From: Arcobacter sp. CECT 8986
GTDB lineage: Bacteria; Campylobacterota; Campylobacteria; Campylobacterales; Arcobacteraceae
Direction of reading: 5' to 3'
NCBI RefSeq assembly: GCF_004116725.1
Contig: NZ_PDKG01000001.1
Coordinates: 248,001 to 312,000, forward strand
Length of the DNA stretch: 64,000 bases
Shown here piece by piece: positions 42,905 through 52,598 of the stretch. Made by a program: the position numbers and the translations under genes. Every line of letters starts with the position of its first letter. The stretch's first letter is position 1. Below the pieces are notes generated by a model. That model saw only the letters and a program-made list of their open reading frames with translations. It made no database searches and was not told where the DNA came from.

Positions 42905-45166
42905 TTTTTCTCTTACTATTTTTACAGCTTTTACCATATTTTCTAAACTCTGTTTTACTTCTGGCCATTTTCTAGTTTTTAGCCCACAATCTGGATTTAT
43001 CCACAATTGTTCTTTTGGAAGAACTTCAAGTAAAGCCTCTATTTGTTCAACCATCTCTTCAACACTTGGAACTCTTGGACTATGAATATCATAAACACCT
43101 GGCCCAACTTCTTGTTTGTATCCAACTTCATTAAATATTTTTAATAGCTCATTTCCACTTCTTGCAGTTTCAATAGATATTACATCAGCATCCATTGCTT
43201 CAATTGTTTTAATAATGTCATTGAACTGACTGTAACACATATGCGTATGAATTTGAGTATCTATTTTTGATTTACTTACACTTAATTTAAAGTTATCAAC
43301 TGCCCACTTCTCATAGTTTTTAATATTCTCTTTTCTTAAAGGATAACCCTCTTTAAACGCTGCCTCATCCACTTGTATCATCTTTATACCAGCATTTTGT
43401 AAATCATCAACTTCATTTGCAATAGCTAAAGCTATCTGTCTTGCAACTTCATTTCTTGGCTTATCATCTCTTACAAAAGACCAATTTAAAATAGTAACAG
43501 GACCTGTTAACATACCTTTTACTATCTTTTCTGTTTTACTTTGTGCATATTTAATCCACTCAACAGTCATTGGATTTTCTCTACTTACATCACCAAAAAT
43601 CAATGGTGGTTTTACGCATCTACTTCCATATGATTGAACCCACGCATTTTTAGTAAAGGCAAAACCTTCTAGTAACTCACCAAAGTACTCAACCATATCA
43701 TTTCTTTCAGGTTCACCATGAACTAATACATCAAGTCCAATACTCTCTTGAAAAGAGATACAATCATCAATATACTCTTTGATATTAGACTCATACTCAT
43801 CTTTTGAGATTATGCTATTTTTGTAATCTCTTCTATTTTTTCTAATTTCTGGTGTTTGAGGAAAAGAACCAATAGTTGTAGTTGCTAAATCTTCATATTT
43901 AAAGTATTCTCTTTGAGCTTTTATTCTATCTTCAAAATTATCTTTTCTTTCTAATAAACTTAGTGAATTTATTTCATCTTGAACTTTTTTATTATGTATT
44001 TTAATTGATTCTTTTCTACTTTTATTTGCTTGTTCGTTCTCTTTTAATAAAGATTTATCATCTAAACTCAACTCTTCATCAAAAAATATTTTTGATATTA
44101 ATCTTAACTCAACTAGTTTCTCTTTTGCAAAACTTAGCCAAGATTTTATATCTTTATCTAAAGATGTTTCATACTCCAATGTAAAAGGAACATGAAGTAA
44201 AGAGCAAGAAGTTGATACCAAAATTTTATCTTTATTTATAACTTTTGCGATTTTTTCTAATAACTCTACTTTTTTAGAAATATCACTTTTCCATACATTT
44301 CTTCCATCTACAACACCAGCAATTAAAACTTTATTTGAAGCTTTTATATCTTCTAAAACTTCAAAGTTTTTACTTCCATAAACAAAATCTAAAGCAAAAG
44401 CCCAGATATTTGTATTTACTAATACTTTTGTTGCTTCATTTGAGTGCTCAAAATATGTAGCAACTACAATTTTTAGCTTATTTGATACTGATGATAATTT
44501 ATCATAAACGGGTTTTATCAAAGATAGTACTTTAGTATCCAAATCTTTTACAAATAAAGGTTCATCAAACTGTATAACAACATCATCTGAAAGTTCACTA
44601 AGTTCTTCTAATAATTTACAATACTCATTTACTACACTATTTATATGTAAAAATGTATCACTATTATCAACAGATTTACTCAATCCCAAATATGTAATTG
44701 GTCCAATTAAATTTATTTTTGTATTTAGTGATAATTCTTTTGATTGTTTATATTCATTTATCACTTTTTTACTATTTAATTTAAAAGTTGTATCTTTTGA
44801 TATTTCTGGAACAATATAGTGATAATTTGTATTAAACCACTTAGTCATCTCCATTGCAACACAATCTTTACTTCCTCTTGCCATTGAAAAATATAGCTCT
44901 TCACCTTTTAGATTTTCAAATCTTTTAGGAATAGCTCCAAGTAAAATTGTAGTATCTAACATATTGTCATAATATGAAAAATCATTTGATGATATAAAAT
45001 CAACTTTTGCTTTTTTTTGATAAGACCAGTGTCTTTTTTTCAACTCATTTGCAACATATTCAACTTCACTAAAGTCAACATCAGCTGACCAGAAACTCTC
45101 TAATACTTTTTTAAGTTCTCTTTTTTCTCCAATTCTTGGAAATCCGATAACATAATTTTTAGACAT
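42896..45166 (-). CDS. metE: Cobalamin-independent methionine synthase
   Basis: The 756-residue enzyme transfers methyl from methyltetrahydropteroyl-triglutamate to homocysteine. Two barrels are present: the N-terminal starts with IGFPRIGEKRELKKVLESFW, and the catalytic C-terminal half has TTIGSFPQTPEIR, GEPERNDMVEYF and the zinc ligands in HTHMCYSQF and WINPDCGLKTRKW. It needs no B12. It lies 63 bp downstream of a cysteine-containing orphan on the same strand. AAAGGATAAAG precedes the ATG. Confidence 0.97.
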   Translation of the reverse strand: MSKNYVIGFPRIGEKRELKKVLESFWSADVDFSEVEYVANELKKRHWSYQKKAKVDFISSNDFSYYDNMLDTTILLGAIPKRFENLKGEELYFSMARGSKDCVAMEMTKWFNTNYHYIVPEISKDTTFKLNSKKVINEYKQSKELSLNTKINLIGPITYLGLSKSVDNSDTFLHINSVVNEYCKLLEELSELSDDVVIQFDEPLFVKDLDTKVLSLIKPVYDKLSSVSNKLKIVVATYFEHSNEATKVLVNTNIWAFALDFVYGSKNFEVLEDIKASNKVLIAGVVDGRNVWKSDISKKVELLEKIAKVINKDKILVSTSCSLLHVPFTLEYETSLDKDIKSWLSFAKEKLVELRLISKIFFDEELSLDDKSLLKENEQANKSRKESIKIHNKKVQDEINSLSLLERKDNFEDRIKAQREYFKYEDLATTTIGSFPQTPEIRKNRRDYKNSIISKDEYESNIKEYIDDCISFQESIGLDVLVHGEPERNDMVEYFGELLEGFAFTKNAWVQSYGSRCVKPPLIFGDVSRENPMTVEWIKYAQSKTEKIVKGMLTGPVTILNWSFVRDDKPRNEVARQIALAIANEVDDLQNAGIKMIQVDEAAFKEGYPLRKENIKNYEKWAVDNFKLSVSKSKIDTQIHTHMCYSQFNDIIKTIEAMDADVISIETARSGNELLKIFNEVGYKQEVGPGVYDIHSPRVPSVEEMVEQIEALLEVLPKEQLWINPDCGLKTRKWPEVKQSLENMVKAVKIVREKRE

Positions 45167-45229
45167 TACTTTATCCTTTAATATATACTATTTTATTTTG
45201 ATATGATTTTTGTTTTTATTTATTAAGTA

Positions 45230-45571
45230 TTAAAGGAATTGGGGAGGATGTACGCCAGTTCTTCTAAACGCGAAGAATTTACAATAATAAGGACATCTTG
45301 GAATAAATTTAAAAAGTGCAACAGCTAATTGAGTCTTTCTTCTAAAGACACAATCACAATGACAAGGTTTGCTATTTTGAACAAAACTATTTAATAAACT
45401 TAACTCTTCTAAACTGACTATGTCATCTTCTGATTCATCAGAAAAACTAGATTTTTCAAAATTAAGATTATTTTTAAAAGTTGTAGTCATAGCATGAAGT
45501 CTTTGTGCTACTGCATATGCAAGTATTGATGATAGTGAAAAATACTTTTTGAAACCAAGAGGTTTTTTCAT
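45230..45571 (-). CDS. Cysteine-containing orphan protein upstream of metE
   Basis: I do not recognise this 113-residue protein. The N-terminus is basic (MKKPLGFKKYFSLSS), the middle acidic and polar (SSFSDESEDDIVSLEEL), and the second half has CHCDCVFRRKTQ and RCPYYCKFF, six cysteines in CxCxC and CPxxC spacing that could bind a metal or iron-sulfur centre. AAGGAG sits 5 bases before the ATG, supporting translation. A perfect 10-bp palindrome (45623-45632) lies upstream of the start. It leads toward metE, so a role tied to methionine or sulfur control is possible but unproven. Confidence 0.55.
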   Translation of the reverse strand: MKKPLGFKKYFSLSSILAYAVAQRLHAMTTTFKNNLNFEKSSFSDESEDDIVSLEELSLLNSFVQNSKPCHCDCVFRRKTQLAVALFKFIPRCPYYCKFFAFRRTGVHPPQFL

Positions 45572-45622
45572 GACTACTCCTTTTTAAATTTTTAGTTCAT
45601 AATTATAACTTAAAAATATTAA

Positions 45623-45632
45623 AGTTATAACT
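45623..45632. promoter_or_regulatory. Palindromic AGTTATAACT element
   Basis: A perfect 10-bp palindrome upstream of the orphan gene; a second AGTTATAA half lies about 24 bases further along. A TATAAT-like box overlaps the downstream copy, so this may be an operator. Confidence 0.35.
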
Positions 45633-45658
45633 AAAAACTATAATAATTATAATTTTTG

Positions 45659-45690
45659 CTAAAAGAGTAAATTATTTACTCTTTTTAGCT
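45659..45690 (-). terminator. lpdA terminator
   Basis: GCTAAAAGAGTAAAT pairs with ATTTACTCTTTTTAGC with one bulged base. It spans the lpdA stop codon and ends the aceE-aceF-lpdA operon. Confidence 0.6.
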
Positions 45691-47102
45691 TTAGCATTAG
45701 GAAGATCCGTAATACTACCTTCATAAATCTCAGCAGTTAATCCTACTGATTCATGTAAAGTTGGGTGAGCATGAACAGTAAGTGCCATATCTTCAGCATC
45801 ACAATCCATCTCAAGTGCAAGACCAATTTCACCTAGTAATTCACCTGCATTATCTCCAACAATTGCTCCACCAATTAATGTATTATCTTTTTTATCAAAA
45901 ATAAGTTTAGTGAAAGCATTTTCACTTACATCACTTGCAAGTGCTCTACCTGAAGCTGACCAAGGAAAAGTTGAAACTTCATAATCAATTCCAGCTTCTT
46001 TAGCTTCTTTTTCTGTCATACCAGCCCATGCAATTTCAGGGAATGTATAAGCAATTGAAGGAATCATTTTTGGTTCAAAATAGTGTTTTTTACCAGCAAT
46101 AACTTCAGCTGCAACATGACCTTCATGTACACCTTTGTGAGCAAGCATTGGTTGACCAACAATATCACCAATTGCAAAAATATTTTCTACATTAGTTCTC
46201 ATTTGTTTATCAACTTCAATTAATCCCCAATCATTTACATTAACACCTGCATTTTCAAGTCCTAACATTTTACCATTTGCAGCACGTCCAATTGCTACTA
46301 ATACTGCATCATAAACGATTGGTTCTGCACTAACACCTTCACCTTCCATAGAAACATGAATACCATCATCTTTTGCTTCTACTTTAGCAACTTTAGTGTT
46401 TACCATAATGTTAAATCTATCTTTGTTTGCTTTTGTATATGCTTTGATTACATCTTTATCAGCAACTGGAACTAATTGGTCTTGCATCTCAACAACATCA
46501 ATACTTGAACCTAATTTTTGATAAACTGTTCCCATTTCAAGGCCGATAATTCCACCACCCATAATAAGTAGTTTTTTTGGAACTTCTTTTAATCTTAAAG
46601 CATCAGTTGAGTCCCAAATTCTTGGGTCTTCATGTGGGATAAATGGTAATTCAATAGGTCTAGAACCAGCTGCAATAATTGCATTATCAAAATTTACGAT
46701 TGTTTCTTCATCACCATTTTTAACAGATACACTGTTTTTATCTAAGAAAGTTGCAGTACCATTTACAACTGTAACTTTTCTCATTTTTGCCATTGCAGAT
46801 AAACCATCAGTTAATTTTTTTACAACTGAATTTTTATATCCTGCAATTTTTTCTATATCAATTTCTGGCTTACCAAAACTTACACCATGTGGAGTAATTT
46901 CTTCTGCTTCTTCGATAACTTTAGCAACATGTAGAAGTGCTTTTGAAGGGATACATCCAACATTTAGACAAACTCCTCCTAAAGTGTTGAATCTTTCAAC
47001 TAAAACAACATCAAAACCTAAATCTGCACTTCTAAAAGCAGCAGAATAACCCGCAGGTCCTGCTCCTATTACTAATACTTGTCCTTTTATTTCTTTACTC
47101 AT
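45672..47102 (-). CDS. lpdA: Dihydrolipoyl dehydrogenase (E3)
   Basis: The 476-residue flavoprotein reoxidises dihydrolipoamide on E2 with NAD+. FAD motif GAGPAGYS (13-20), redox pair Cys45/Cys50 in GGVCLNVGCIPSK, NAD motif MGGGIIGLEMG, AIGDI, and C-terminal catalytic HAHPTLHE are all present. It is the last gene of the aceE-aceF-lpdA operon, 15 bp after aceF. It is distinct from the paralog at 2-1339. Confidence 0.97.
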   Translation of the reverse strand: MSKEIKGQVLVIGAGPAGYSAAFRSADLGFDVVLVERFNTLGGVCLNVGCIPSKALLHVAKVIEEAEEITPHGVSFGKPEIDIEKIAGYKNSVVKKLTDGLSAMAKMRKVTVVNGTATFLDKNSVSVKNGDEETIVNFDNAIIAAGSRPIELPFIPHEDPRIWDSTDALRLKEVPKKLLIMGGGIIGLEMGTVYQKLGSSIDVVEMQDQLVPVADKDVIKAYTKANKDRFNIMVNTKVAKVEAKDDGIHVSMEGEGVSAEPIVYDAVLVAIGRAANGKMLGLENAGVNVNDWGLIEVDKQMRTNVENIFAIGDIVGQPMLAHKGVHEGHVAAEVIAGKKHYFEPKMIPSIAYTFPEIAWAGMTEKEAKEAGIDYEVSTFPWSASGRALASDVSENAFTKLIFDKKDNTLIGGAIVGDNAGELLGEIGLALEMDCDAEDMALTVHAHPTLHESVGLTAEIYEGSITDLPNAKAKKSK

Positions 47103-47117
47103 AATTACCTCGATTTA

Positions 47118-48779
47118 TTATAAAAGTAATAATCTAATATCACTTAATAGTTTTGAAAGTGTTGTTGTAAATCTTGCACCATCTGCTCCATCTACAACTC
47201 TGTGGTCATAAGATAGTGATAATGGTAACATTAATCTTGGCTCAAAATCTTTTCCATTATATTTTGGTTTAAATTCTGATTTAGATAATCCTAAAATTGC
47301 AACTTCTGGTGCATTTATAATTGGAGTAAATGCTGTTCCACCAATTCCTCCAAGACTTGAGATTGTAAAACAAGCACCTTGCATATCTTGTGCTTTTAAT
47401 TTTCCATCTCTTGCTTTTTTAGAAATCTCTTTTAATTCATTTGATAACTCTTCAATTCCTTTTTTATCAACATCTTTGATAACTGGAACTACAAGTCCAT
47501 TTGGAGTATCTACTGCAACTGCAATATTAATATATTTTTTGAATATAATACTTTGTCCATCTGGGCTTAATGATGAGTTGAAGTTAGGATATAACTCTAA
47601 TGCTTTTGCAACTGCTTTTAAAGCAAAAACTAATGGAGATATTTTTACACCATTCTCTTTTTTTGCATTAAGTGCATTTTGAGCTTTTCTGAACTCTTCA
47701 AGTTCTGTAATATCTGCTTCATCAAATTGTGTAACGTGAGGAATACCAACCCAGTTTCTATGTAAACTTGGTCCAGATATTTTTTGAATTCTACTCATTT
47801 CTACTGTTTCAATCTCTCCAAATTTAGAGAAATCAACTGGTTTAAGTTCTGGTAAATTAAATCCTAAAGAACCACCACTTGTACCAGCAGCTTCAGCATT
47901 ATTGATATTTTTGATTTTAGTTTTGATGTATTCTCTTACATCTTCTCTTAAAATTCTACCTTTTCTTGCACTACCATTTACTAATGCTAAATCAATACCA
48001 AACTCTCTTGCAAGTCTTCTAACAGATGGAGAAGCATAAACTTTTCCTGTTGTTTTTACAGGTTCACCTTGAGGTTTAGAAGCTGTTTCTTCTTTAGCTT
48101 TTGGTTCTTCTTTTGTCTCAACTTTTGCAGTTGGTTCAGCTGTTTGTTTTGCAACTGGTTCTGCTTTTGGTGCACCTTCTACTGTTTTTTCCATTTTTGC
48201 AATTAAAGTTCCAGTTTTTACTTTATCACCAGCATTTACTAATAACTCAGTAATTTTACCTTTAAATGGAGCAGGAACATCCATAGTAGCTTTTTCTGTT
48301 TCTAGTGTAATAAGACCATCTTCTTCTTCAACCTCATCACCAACACTTACAGCTATTTCGATTACATCTACTGCATCATCTTGACCTAAATCAGGAACAA
48401 CTACATCTTCTATTACAGTTGTAGTTTCAGTAGCAACTTCTTTAGTTTCTACTACTTCTTCTTTTGGCTCTTCTTTTACTTCTTCTACTTTTTCTTCAGC
48501 TTTTGGTTCTTCTTGTACAGGTGCAGGTACACTATCTTCTGCTCCTGCTTTTTTAATAGTACAAACTACATCACCTTCAGAAATTTTATCACCAGTTTTT
48601 ACATTGATTGATTCGATAGTCCCTGCAAAATCTGCAGGAATATCCATAGAAGCTTTTTCTGTTTCTACAACAATTATCGCTTCTTCTTCTTCAATATTAT
48701 CACCAGCTTTAACACAAATTTCAATAACTTCTACTGATTCTCCACCAACATCTGGTAGTTTGATTTCTTCTATACTCAT
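47118..48779 (-). CDS. aceF: Pyruvate dehydrogenase E2, dihydrolipoyl acetyltransferase
   Basis: The 553-residue core subunit has two lipoyl domains with lipoylated Lys42 (ETEKASM) and Lys163 (ETEKATM). They are joined by acidic, proline- and alanine-poor but Glu/Lys-rich linkers (about 85-120 and 200-240). The peripheral binding domain is at about 247-282 (ASPSVRRLAREFGID). The catalytic domain ends SYDHRVVDGADG with His526 and Asp530. Transfers acetyl to CoA. Lipoate should be supplied by the divergent lipoylation genes at 51879-53479. It starts 9 bp after aceE. Confidence 0.97.
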   Translation of the reverse strand: MSIEEIKLPDVGGESVEVIEICVKAGDNIEEEEAIIVVETEKASMDIPADFAGTIESINVKTGDKISEGDVVCTIKKAGAEDSVPAPVQEEPKAEEKVEEVKEEPKEEVVETKEVATETTTVIEDVVVPDLGQDDAVDVIEIAVSVGDEVEEEDGLITLETEKATMDVPAPFKGKITELLVNAGDKVKTGTLIAKMEKTVEGAPKAEPVAKQTAEPTAKVETKEEPKAKEETASKPQGEPVKTTGKVYASPSVRRLAREFGIDLALVNGSARKGRILREDVREYIKTKIKNINNAEAAGTSGGSLGFNLPELKPVDFSKFGEIETVEMSRIQKISGPSLHRNWVGIPHVTQFDEADITELEEFRKAQNALNAKKENGVKISPLVFALKAVAKALELYPNFNSSLSPDGQSIIFKKYINIAVAVDTPNGLVVPVIKDVDKKGIEELSNELKEISKKARDGKLKAQDMQGACFTISSLGGIGGTAFTPIINAPEVAILGLSKSEFKPKYNGKDFEPRLMLPLSLSYDHRVVDGADGARFTTTLSKLLSDIRLLLL

Positions 48780-48788
48780 TATTTCACC

Positions 48789-51461
48789 TTATGCATTTAA
48801 TGGGTTAATTTTTTCTGTATTTATATTGTATTTTTTAATTGTATCTAATACTACTGATTTTTCAACTAAACCTTTATCAGCTAATTGAGAAATTGTACTA
48901 AATACGATAAATTTAGAATCCACTTCAAAGTGTGTTCTTAAGTTTTCTCTACTATCAGATCTACCAAATCCATCAGTACCTAAAGCTTTGAAACTTCCTT
49001 TTACATAAGCTCTAATTTGGTCAGAGTATAATTTAATATAATCAGTTGCAGAAACAACAACATTATCTTCATTATCTCCAAGAACTTGAGTTACATATGG
49101 TACTTTTTTCTCATCATTTGGATGTAATGAATTATATCTTTCTACATCTTGACCTTCTCTTGTTAATTCATTGTATGAAGTAACAGAGTAAACATCTGAT
49201 GAAATTCCATAATCTTCAGCTAAAATTTTAGCAGCTTCTCTTACTTGTTGTAAGATAGAACCAGAACCTAATAATTTAACATTGTAATTATTTTTAGCTT
49301 CAACAGTATCTAATTTATAAATACCTTTAATAATACCTTCTTCAACACCTTCTGGCATTTCTGGTTGTACATAGTTTTCATTTAATGTTGTTAAGTAGTA
49401 GAAAATATTCTCTTGTTTTTCACCATACATTCTTTCAATACCATTTTGAACAATAACTGCTAACTCATAACCATAAGTTGGGTCATAAGAGATACAATTT
49501 GGAATAGTATTAGCTAAAATATGAGAATGTCCATCTTCGTGTTGTAATCCTTCACCGTTAAGTGTAGTTCTACCTGAAGTACCACCAACTAAGAAACCTC
49601 TTGCTTGTAAGTCACCAGCTGCCCATGCCATATCTCCAATTCTTTGGAAACCGAACATTGAGTAGAATACATAAAATGGAATCATTGGACAATCATTTAC
49701 AGAGTATGAAGTTGCAGCAGCAACCCAAGAACCCATTGCTCCAAGTTCATTAATACCTTCTTGAAGAACTTGTCCTTTTTTATCTTCTTTATAGTATGCA
49801 ACTTGGTCTCTATCTTGAGGAACATATTTTTGTCCTTCGTGAGCATAAATACCAATTTGTCTAAACATACCTTCCATACCAAATGTTCTAGCTTCATCAG
49901 GAACGATTGGAACGATTTTTTTACCGATATTTTTATCTTTTACTAAAGCATTTAAGATTCTTACAAGTACCATTGTAGTTGAAACTTCTCTATCTCCACT
50001 ACCTTTTAATACTGCTTCAAATGCATCTAATTTAGGAATAACTAAATCTTCAGAGAACTCTTTTCTTCTTTGAGGAATATATCCACCAAGAGAAGCTCTT
50101 CTTTCTCTTAAATATTGCATCTCTTCACTATCTTCTGCTGGTTTATAGTATGGTAATTTTTCCATCTCTTCATCAGAAATAGGAATATCAAATCTATCTC
50201 TAAATTTTCTTAATGTAGCAAAGTCTATCTTTTTAACACCGTGAGCGATATTTTTACCTTCGGCAGCATCACCCATTCCATAACCTTTAACAGTTTTTGC
50301 TAAGATAACTGTTGGTCTACCTTTTGTTTCATTAGCTTTTTTATATGCTGCATATACTTTAACTGGGTCATGTCCACCTCTATTTAATCTCCAGATTTCA
50401 TCGTCACCCATATTTGCAACTAGCTCTTTAGTCTCTTCATATTTATTAAAGAAGTTTTCTCTAGTATAAGCTCCACCTTTTTGTTTATAGTTTTGGTATT
50501 CACCATCAACTGTTTCATTCATAAGTTTTACTAATTTACCAGATTTGTCTTTTTCTAATAATGGATCCCAGTATCTTCCCCAAATAACTTTAATAACTTC
50601 CCAGTTTGCACCTCTAAACTCACCTTCAAGTTCTTGGATAATTTTACCATTACCTCTTACTGGTCCATCAAGTCTTTGTAAGTTACAGTTGATTACGAAA
50701 ATTAAGTTATCTAAACCTTCTCTTCCTGCTAATCCAATTGCACCTAATGATTCTGGCTCATCACACTCACCATCACCCATAAAACAATAAACTTTTTGAT
50801 TACTACAATCTTTAATACCTCTATCTGTTAGATATTTTAAAAATCTAGCTTGATAAATTGCTTGTATTGGTCCAAGTCCCATCGAAACTGTTGGGAATTG
50901 CCAATAGTCTGGCATTAATTTAGGGTGAGGATATGAAGATAATCCTTTACCATCAACTTCTTGTCTGAAGTTATCCATTTGTTCTTCTGAAATTCTACCT
51001 TCAACAAAACTTCTAGCATAAATACCAGGAGCAATATGACCTTGGAAAAATACTAAATCTCCACCATTTTCAGCGCTTGGAGCTCTAAAGAAGTGATTAA
51101 ATCCTACATCATATAATGTTGCAGAAGATGCAAAAGACGCAATGTGTCCACCAAGTTCTAAGTTCTTTTTAGATGCTCTTAAAACCATAGTTTGTGCATT
51201 CCATCTAATAATTGATCTAATTTTTCTTTCTAATAATAAATTTGCTGGCATCTTTGGTTCGTGATGCACAGGGATAGTATTTAAATAAGCAGTTGTTGCT
51301 TTATAAGGAAGATATGCACCATTTCTTCTAGCTTTATCAATTAGCTTTTCAAGTAAATAATGCGCTCTTTCTGTACCATCCTCTTCAATTACAGTTTCAA
51401 GAGCCTCCAGCCATTCTTTTGTTTCGCTAGGGTCAATATCTTGTAGTTTTGTATCTGACAT
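48789..51461 (-). CDS. aceE: Pyruvate dehydrogenase E1, homodimeric
   Basis: The 890-residue single-chain E1 is of gamma-proteobacterial AceE type, not the split alpha/beta form. The thiamine diphosphate motif starts GDGECDEPESLGAIGLAGREG and ends NLIFVINCNLQR. HGVKKI, GGTSGRTTLNGEGLQHEDG and VTSYNELTREGQDVE are further conserved blocks. Decarboxylates pyruvate and reductively acetylates the lipoyl group of E2. It leads the operon; AAGGAG precedes the ATG. Confidence 0.97.
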   Translation of the reverse strand: MSDTKLQDIDPSETKEWLEALETVIEEDGTERAHYLLEKLIDKARRNGAYLPYKATTAYLNTIPVHHEPKMPANLLLERKIRSIIRWNAQTMVLRASKKNLELGGHIASFASSATLYDVGFNHFFRAPSAENGGDLVFFQGHIAPGIYARSFVEGRISEEQMDNFRQEVDGKGLSSYPHPKLMPDYWQFPTVSMGLGPIQAIYQARFLKYLTDRGIKDCSNQKVYCFMGDGECDEPESLGAIGLAGREGLDNLIFVINCNLQRLDGPVRGNGKIIQELEGEFRGANWEVIKVIWGRYWDPLLEKDKSGKLVKLMNETVDGEYQNYKQKGGAYTRENFFNKYEETKELVANMGDDEIWRLNRGGHDPVKVYAAYKKANETKGRPTVILAKTVKGYGMGDAAEGKNIAHGVKKIDFATLRKFRDRFDIPISDEEMEKLPYYKPAEDSEEMQYLRERRASLGGYIPQRRKEFSEDLVIPKLDAFEAVLKGSGDREVSTTMVLVRILNALVKDKNIGKKIVPIVPDEARTFGMEGMFRQIGIYAHEGQKYVPQDRDQVAYYKEDKKGQVLQEGINELGAMGSWVAAATSYSVNDCPMIPFYVFYSMFGFQRIGDMAWAAGDLQARGFLVGGTSGRTTLNGEGLQHEDGHSHILANTIPNCISYDPTYGYELAVIVQNGIERMYGEKQENIFYYLTTLNENYVQPEMPEGVEEGIIKGIYKLDTVEAKNNYNVKLLGSGSILQQVREAAKILAEDYGISSDVYSVTSYNELTREGQDVERYNSLHPNDEKKVPYVTQVLGDNEDNVVVSATDYIKLYSDQIRAYVKGSFKALGTDGFGRSDSRENLRTHFEVDSKFIVFSTISQLADKGLVEKSVVLDTIKKYNINTEKINPLNA

Positions 51462-51508
51462 ACATACTCCTTTTGTAATTTTTATTTGAATCTTAATATT
51501 TATTTAGC

Positions 51509-51530
51509 AAATAATACTAAAATAATACTA
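51509..51530 (-). repeat. Perfect tandem 11-bp repeat in the aceE leader/promoter
   Basis: TAGTATTATTT occurs twice in direct succession on the minus strand, about 50 bases before the aceE ATG. An 11-bp period places both copies on one face of DNA, as with OmpR/PhoB-type or other dimeric regulators. Confidence 0.5.
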
Positions 51531-51816
51531 TAAATAACTTATTTGATTGTTATTTAGTAAAAGTATAAATATATTATAAGAAATTATCGATAAAAAAGGA
51601 AATTTTTCTTTAAGAAGTTATATTTTTATAAAAACTTAACATTTTTTATTAAGATATATTTAATTTTTATACAGTTTTCTTAAATTCTTTCTTAAAAATG
51701 ACTTATTTATTGACTACTTATGTATCTTTTATGTAGATAATAATCTTGAAAATTAATTTTTCTTTAATTTATAGTACTAAATACTACTACTTAATGCATT
51801 TCTTTTCAATAAAAGA

Positions 51817-51822
51817 TATAAT
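51817..51822 (+). promoter_or_regulatory. -10 box of the lipoylation operon
   Basis: TATAAT lies 57 bases before the ATG at 51879 and gives a leader of about 50 nt. Confidence 0.45.
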
Positions 51823-51878
51823 CTTATCACAGAAAAATCTATTATGTTAGATAGAATTATAGCTTTAAGAAGATAAAT

Positions 51879-52598
51879 ATGTTAGAAAATAAAATTTTTA
51901 AATTAATTATTACAGATAAAGAAAATGCAAAATTTAATATGGGAATAGATAAAATCCTAGCAAATTCTTTTAAAGAAGATGATTTACCAATTTTAAGACT
52001 TTATACATGGGAAAAATCTTTCACTGTTGGATTATCACAAAAATGTGAAGATTTTCCTACATATATAGAAGAGTATAAAAATAACTGCTCTAAAAGAATA
52101 ACAGGTGGCGGTGTTTTATTTCATGGACATGATTTATCTTATAGCTTAATTTTACCAAGCAGTTATATGACTGGACTTAGTGTAAAGCAAAGTTATGAAA
52201 AAATTTGTCAATTTCTTTTGACATTTTATAAGAACTTAGGTTTAGATACATGTTTTGCAAAAGATTCAAAAAATGTTACACTAAGTAAAAGTGAATTTTG
52301 TCAAGTTGGTTTTGAGGCATACGATATTTTAGTAAATGATACTAAAATTGGAGGAAATGCACAAAAAAGATCAAAAAAAATGATTTTTCAACATGGTTCT
52401 ATACCTATTAAAAGTACAAAAAAAGATATAAAAATAGGTTCTAGTTTAGAGGATTTTTCAATAAAACTTAGTTTTGATGAAGCAAAACAAAAAGTTATTG
52501 AAGCATTTAAAGAAACGTTTAATGTAAAATTTGAAAAAACAGAGATTACAGAAGAACAAAAACAGAGATTAAATCTATTATTAGAGGACGAAAAATGA
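51879..52598 (+). CDS. Lipoyl/octanoyl transferase of the LipM/LplA family
   Basis: The 239-residue protein is a single biotin/lipoate ligase-like domain: RITGGGVLFHGHDLSYSLI, KIGGNAQKRSKKMIFQHGSIPI with Lys156. Cys141 in SEFCQVGFEAYDI falls where LipM octanoyltransferases carry their catalytic Cys (eight residues before a conserved Tyr); LplA ligases lack it. A LipM-type octanoyltransferase using octanoyl-ACP is therefore favoured, and it would pair with LipA for de novo lipoate synthesis. A lipoate ligase role cannot be excluded; no LplA C-terminal domain is present. Its stop overlaps the lipA ATG by ATGA. Confidence 0.85.
   Translation: MLENKIFKLIITDKENAKFNMGIDKILANSFKEDDLPILRLYTWEKSFTVGLSQKCEDFPTYIEEYKNNCSKRITGGGVLFHGHDLSYSLILPSSYMTGLSVKQSYEKICQFLLTFYKNLGLDTCFAKDSKNVTLSKSEFCQVGFEAYDILVNDTKIGGNAQKRSKKMIFQHGSIPIKSTKKDIKIGSSLEDFSIKLSFDEAKQKVIEAFKETFNVKFEKTEITEEQKQRLNLLLEDEK

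Larger units (their letters stand above)
51462..51878. other. 417-bp divergent spacer between aceE and the lipoylation operon
   Basis: A very AT-rich region with no credible gene. It contains a perfect tandem 11-bp repeat near aceE, a -10 box for the right-hand operon, and AT-rich tracts that could bind nucleoid proteins. Its length, unusual for this dense chromosome, suggests regulation of two operons at once. Confidence 0.6.

Noticed and set aside
48604-48888. A 94-residue plus-strand frame at the aceE-aceF junction
   Set aside because: Antisense to the start of aceF and the end of aceE; no start signal.
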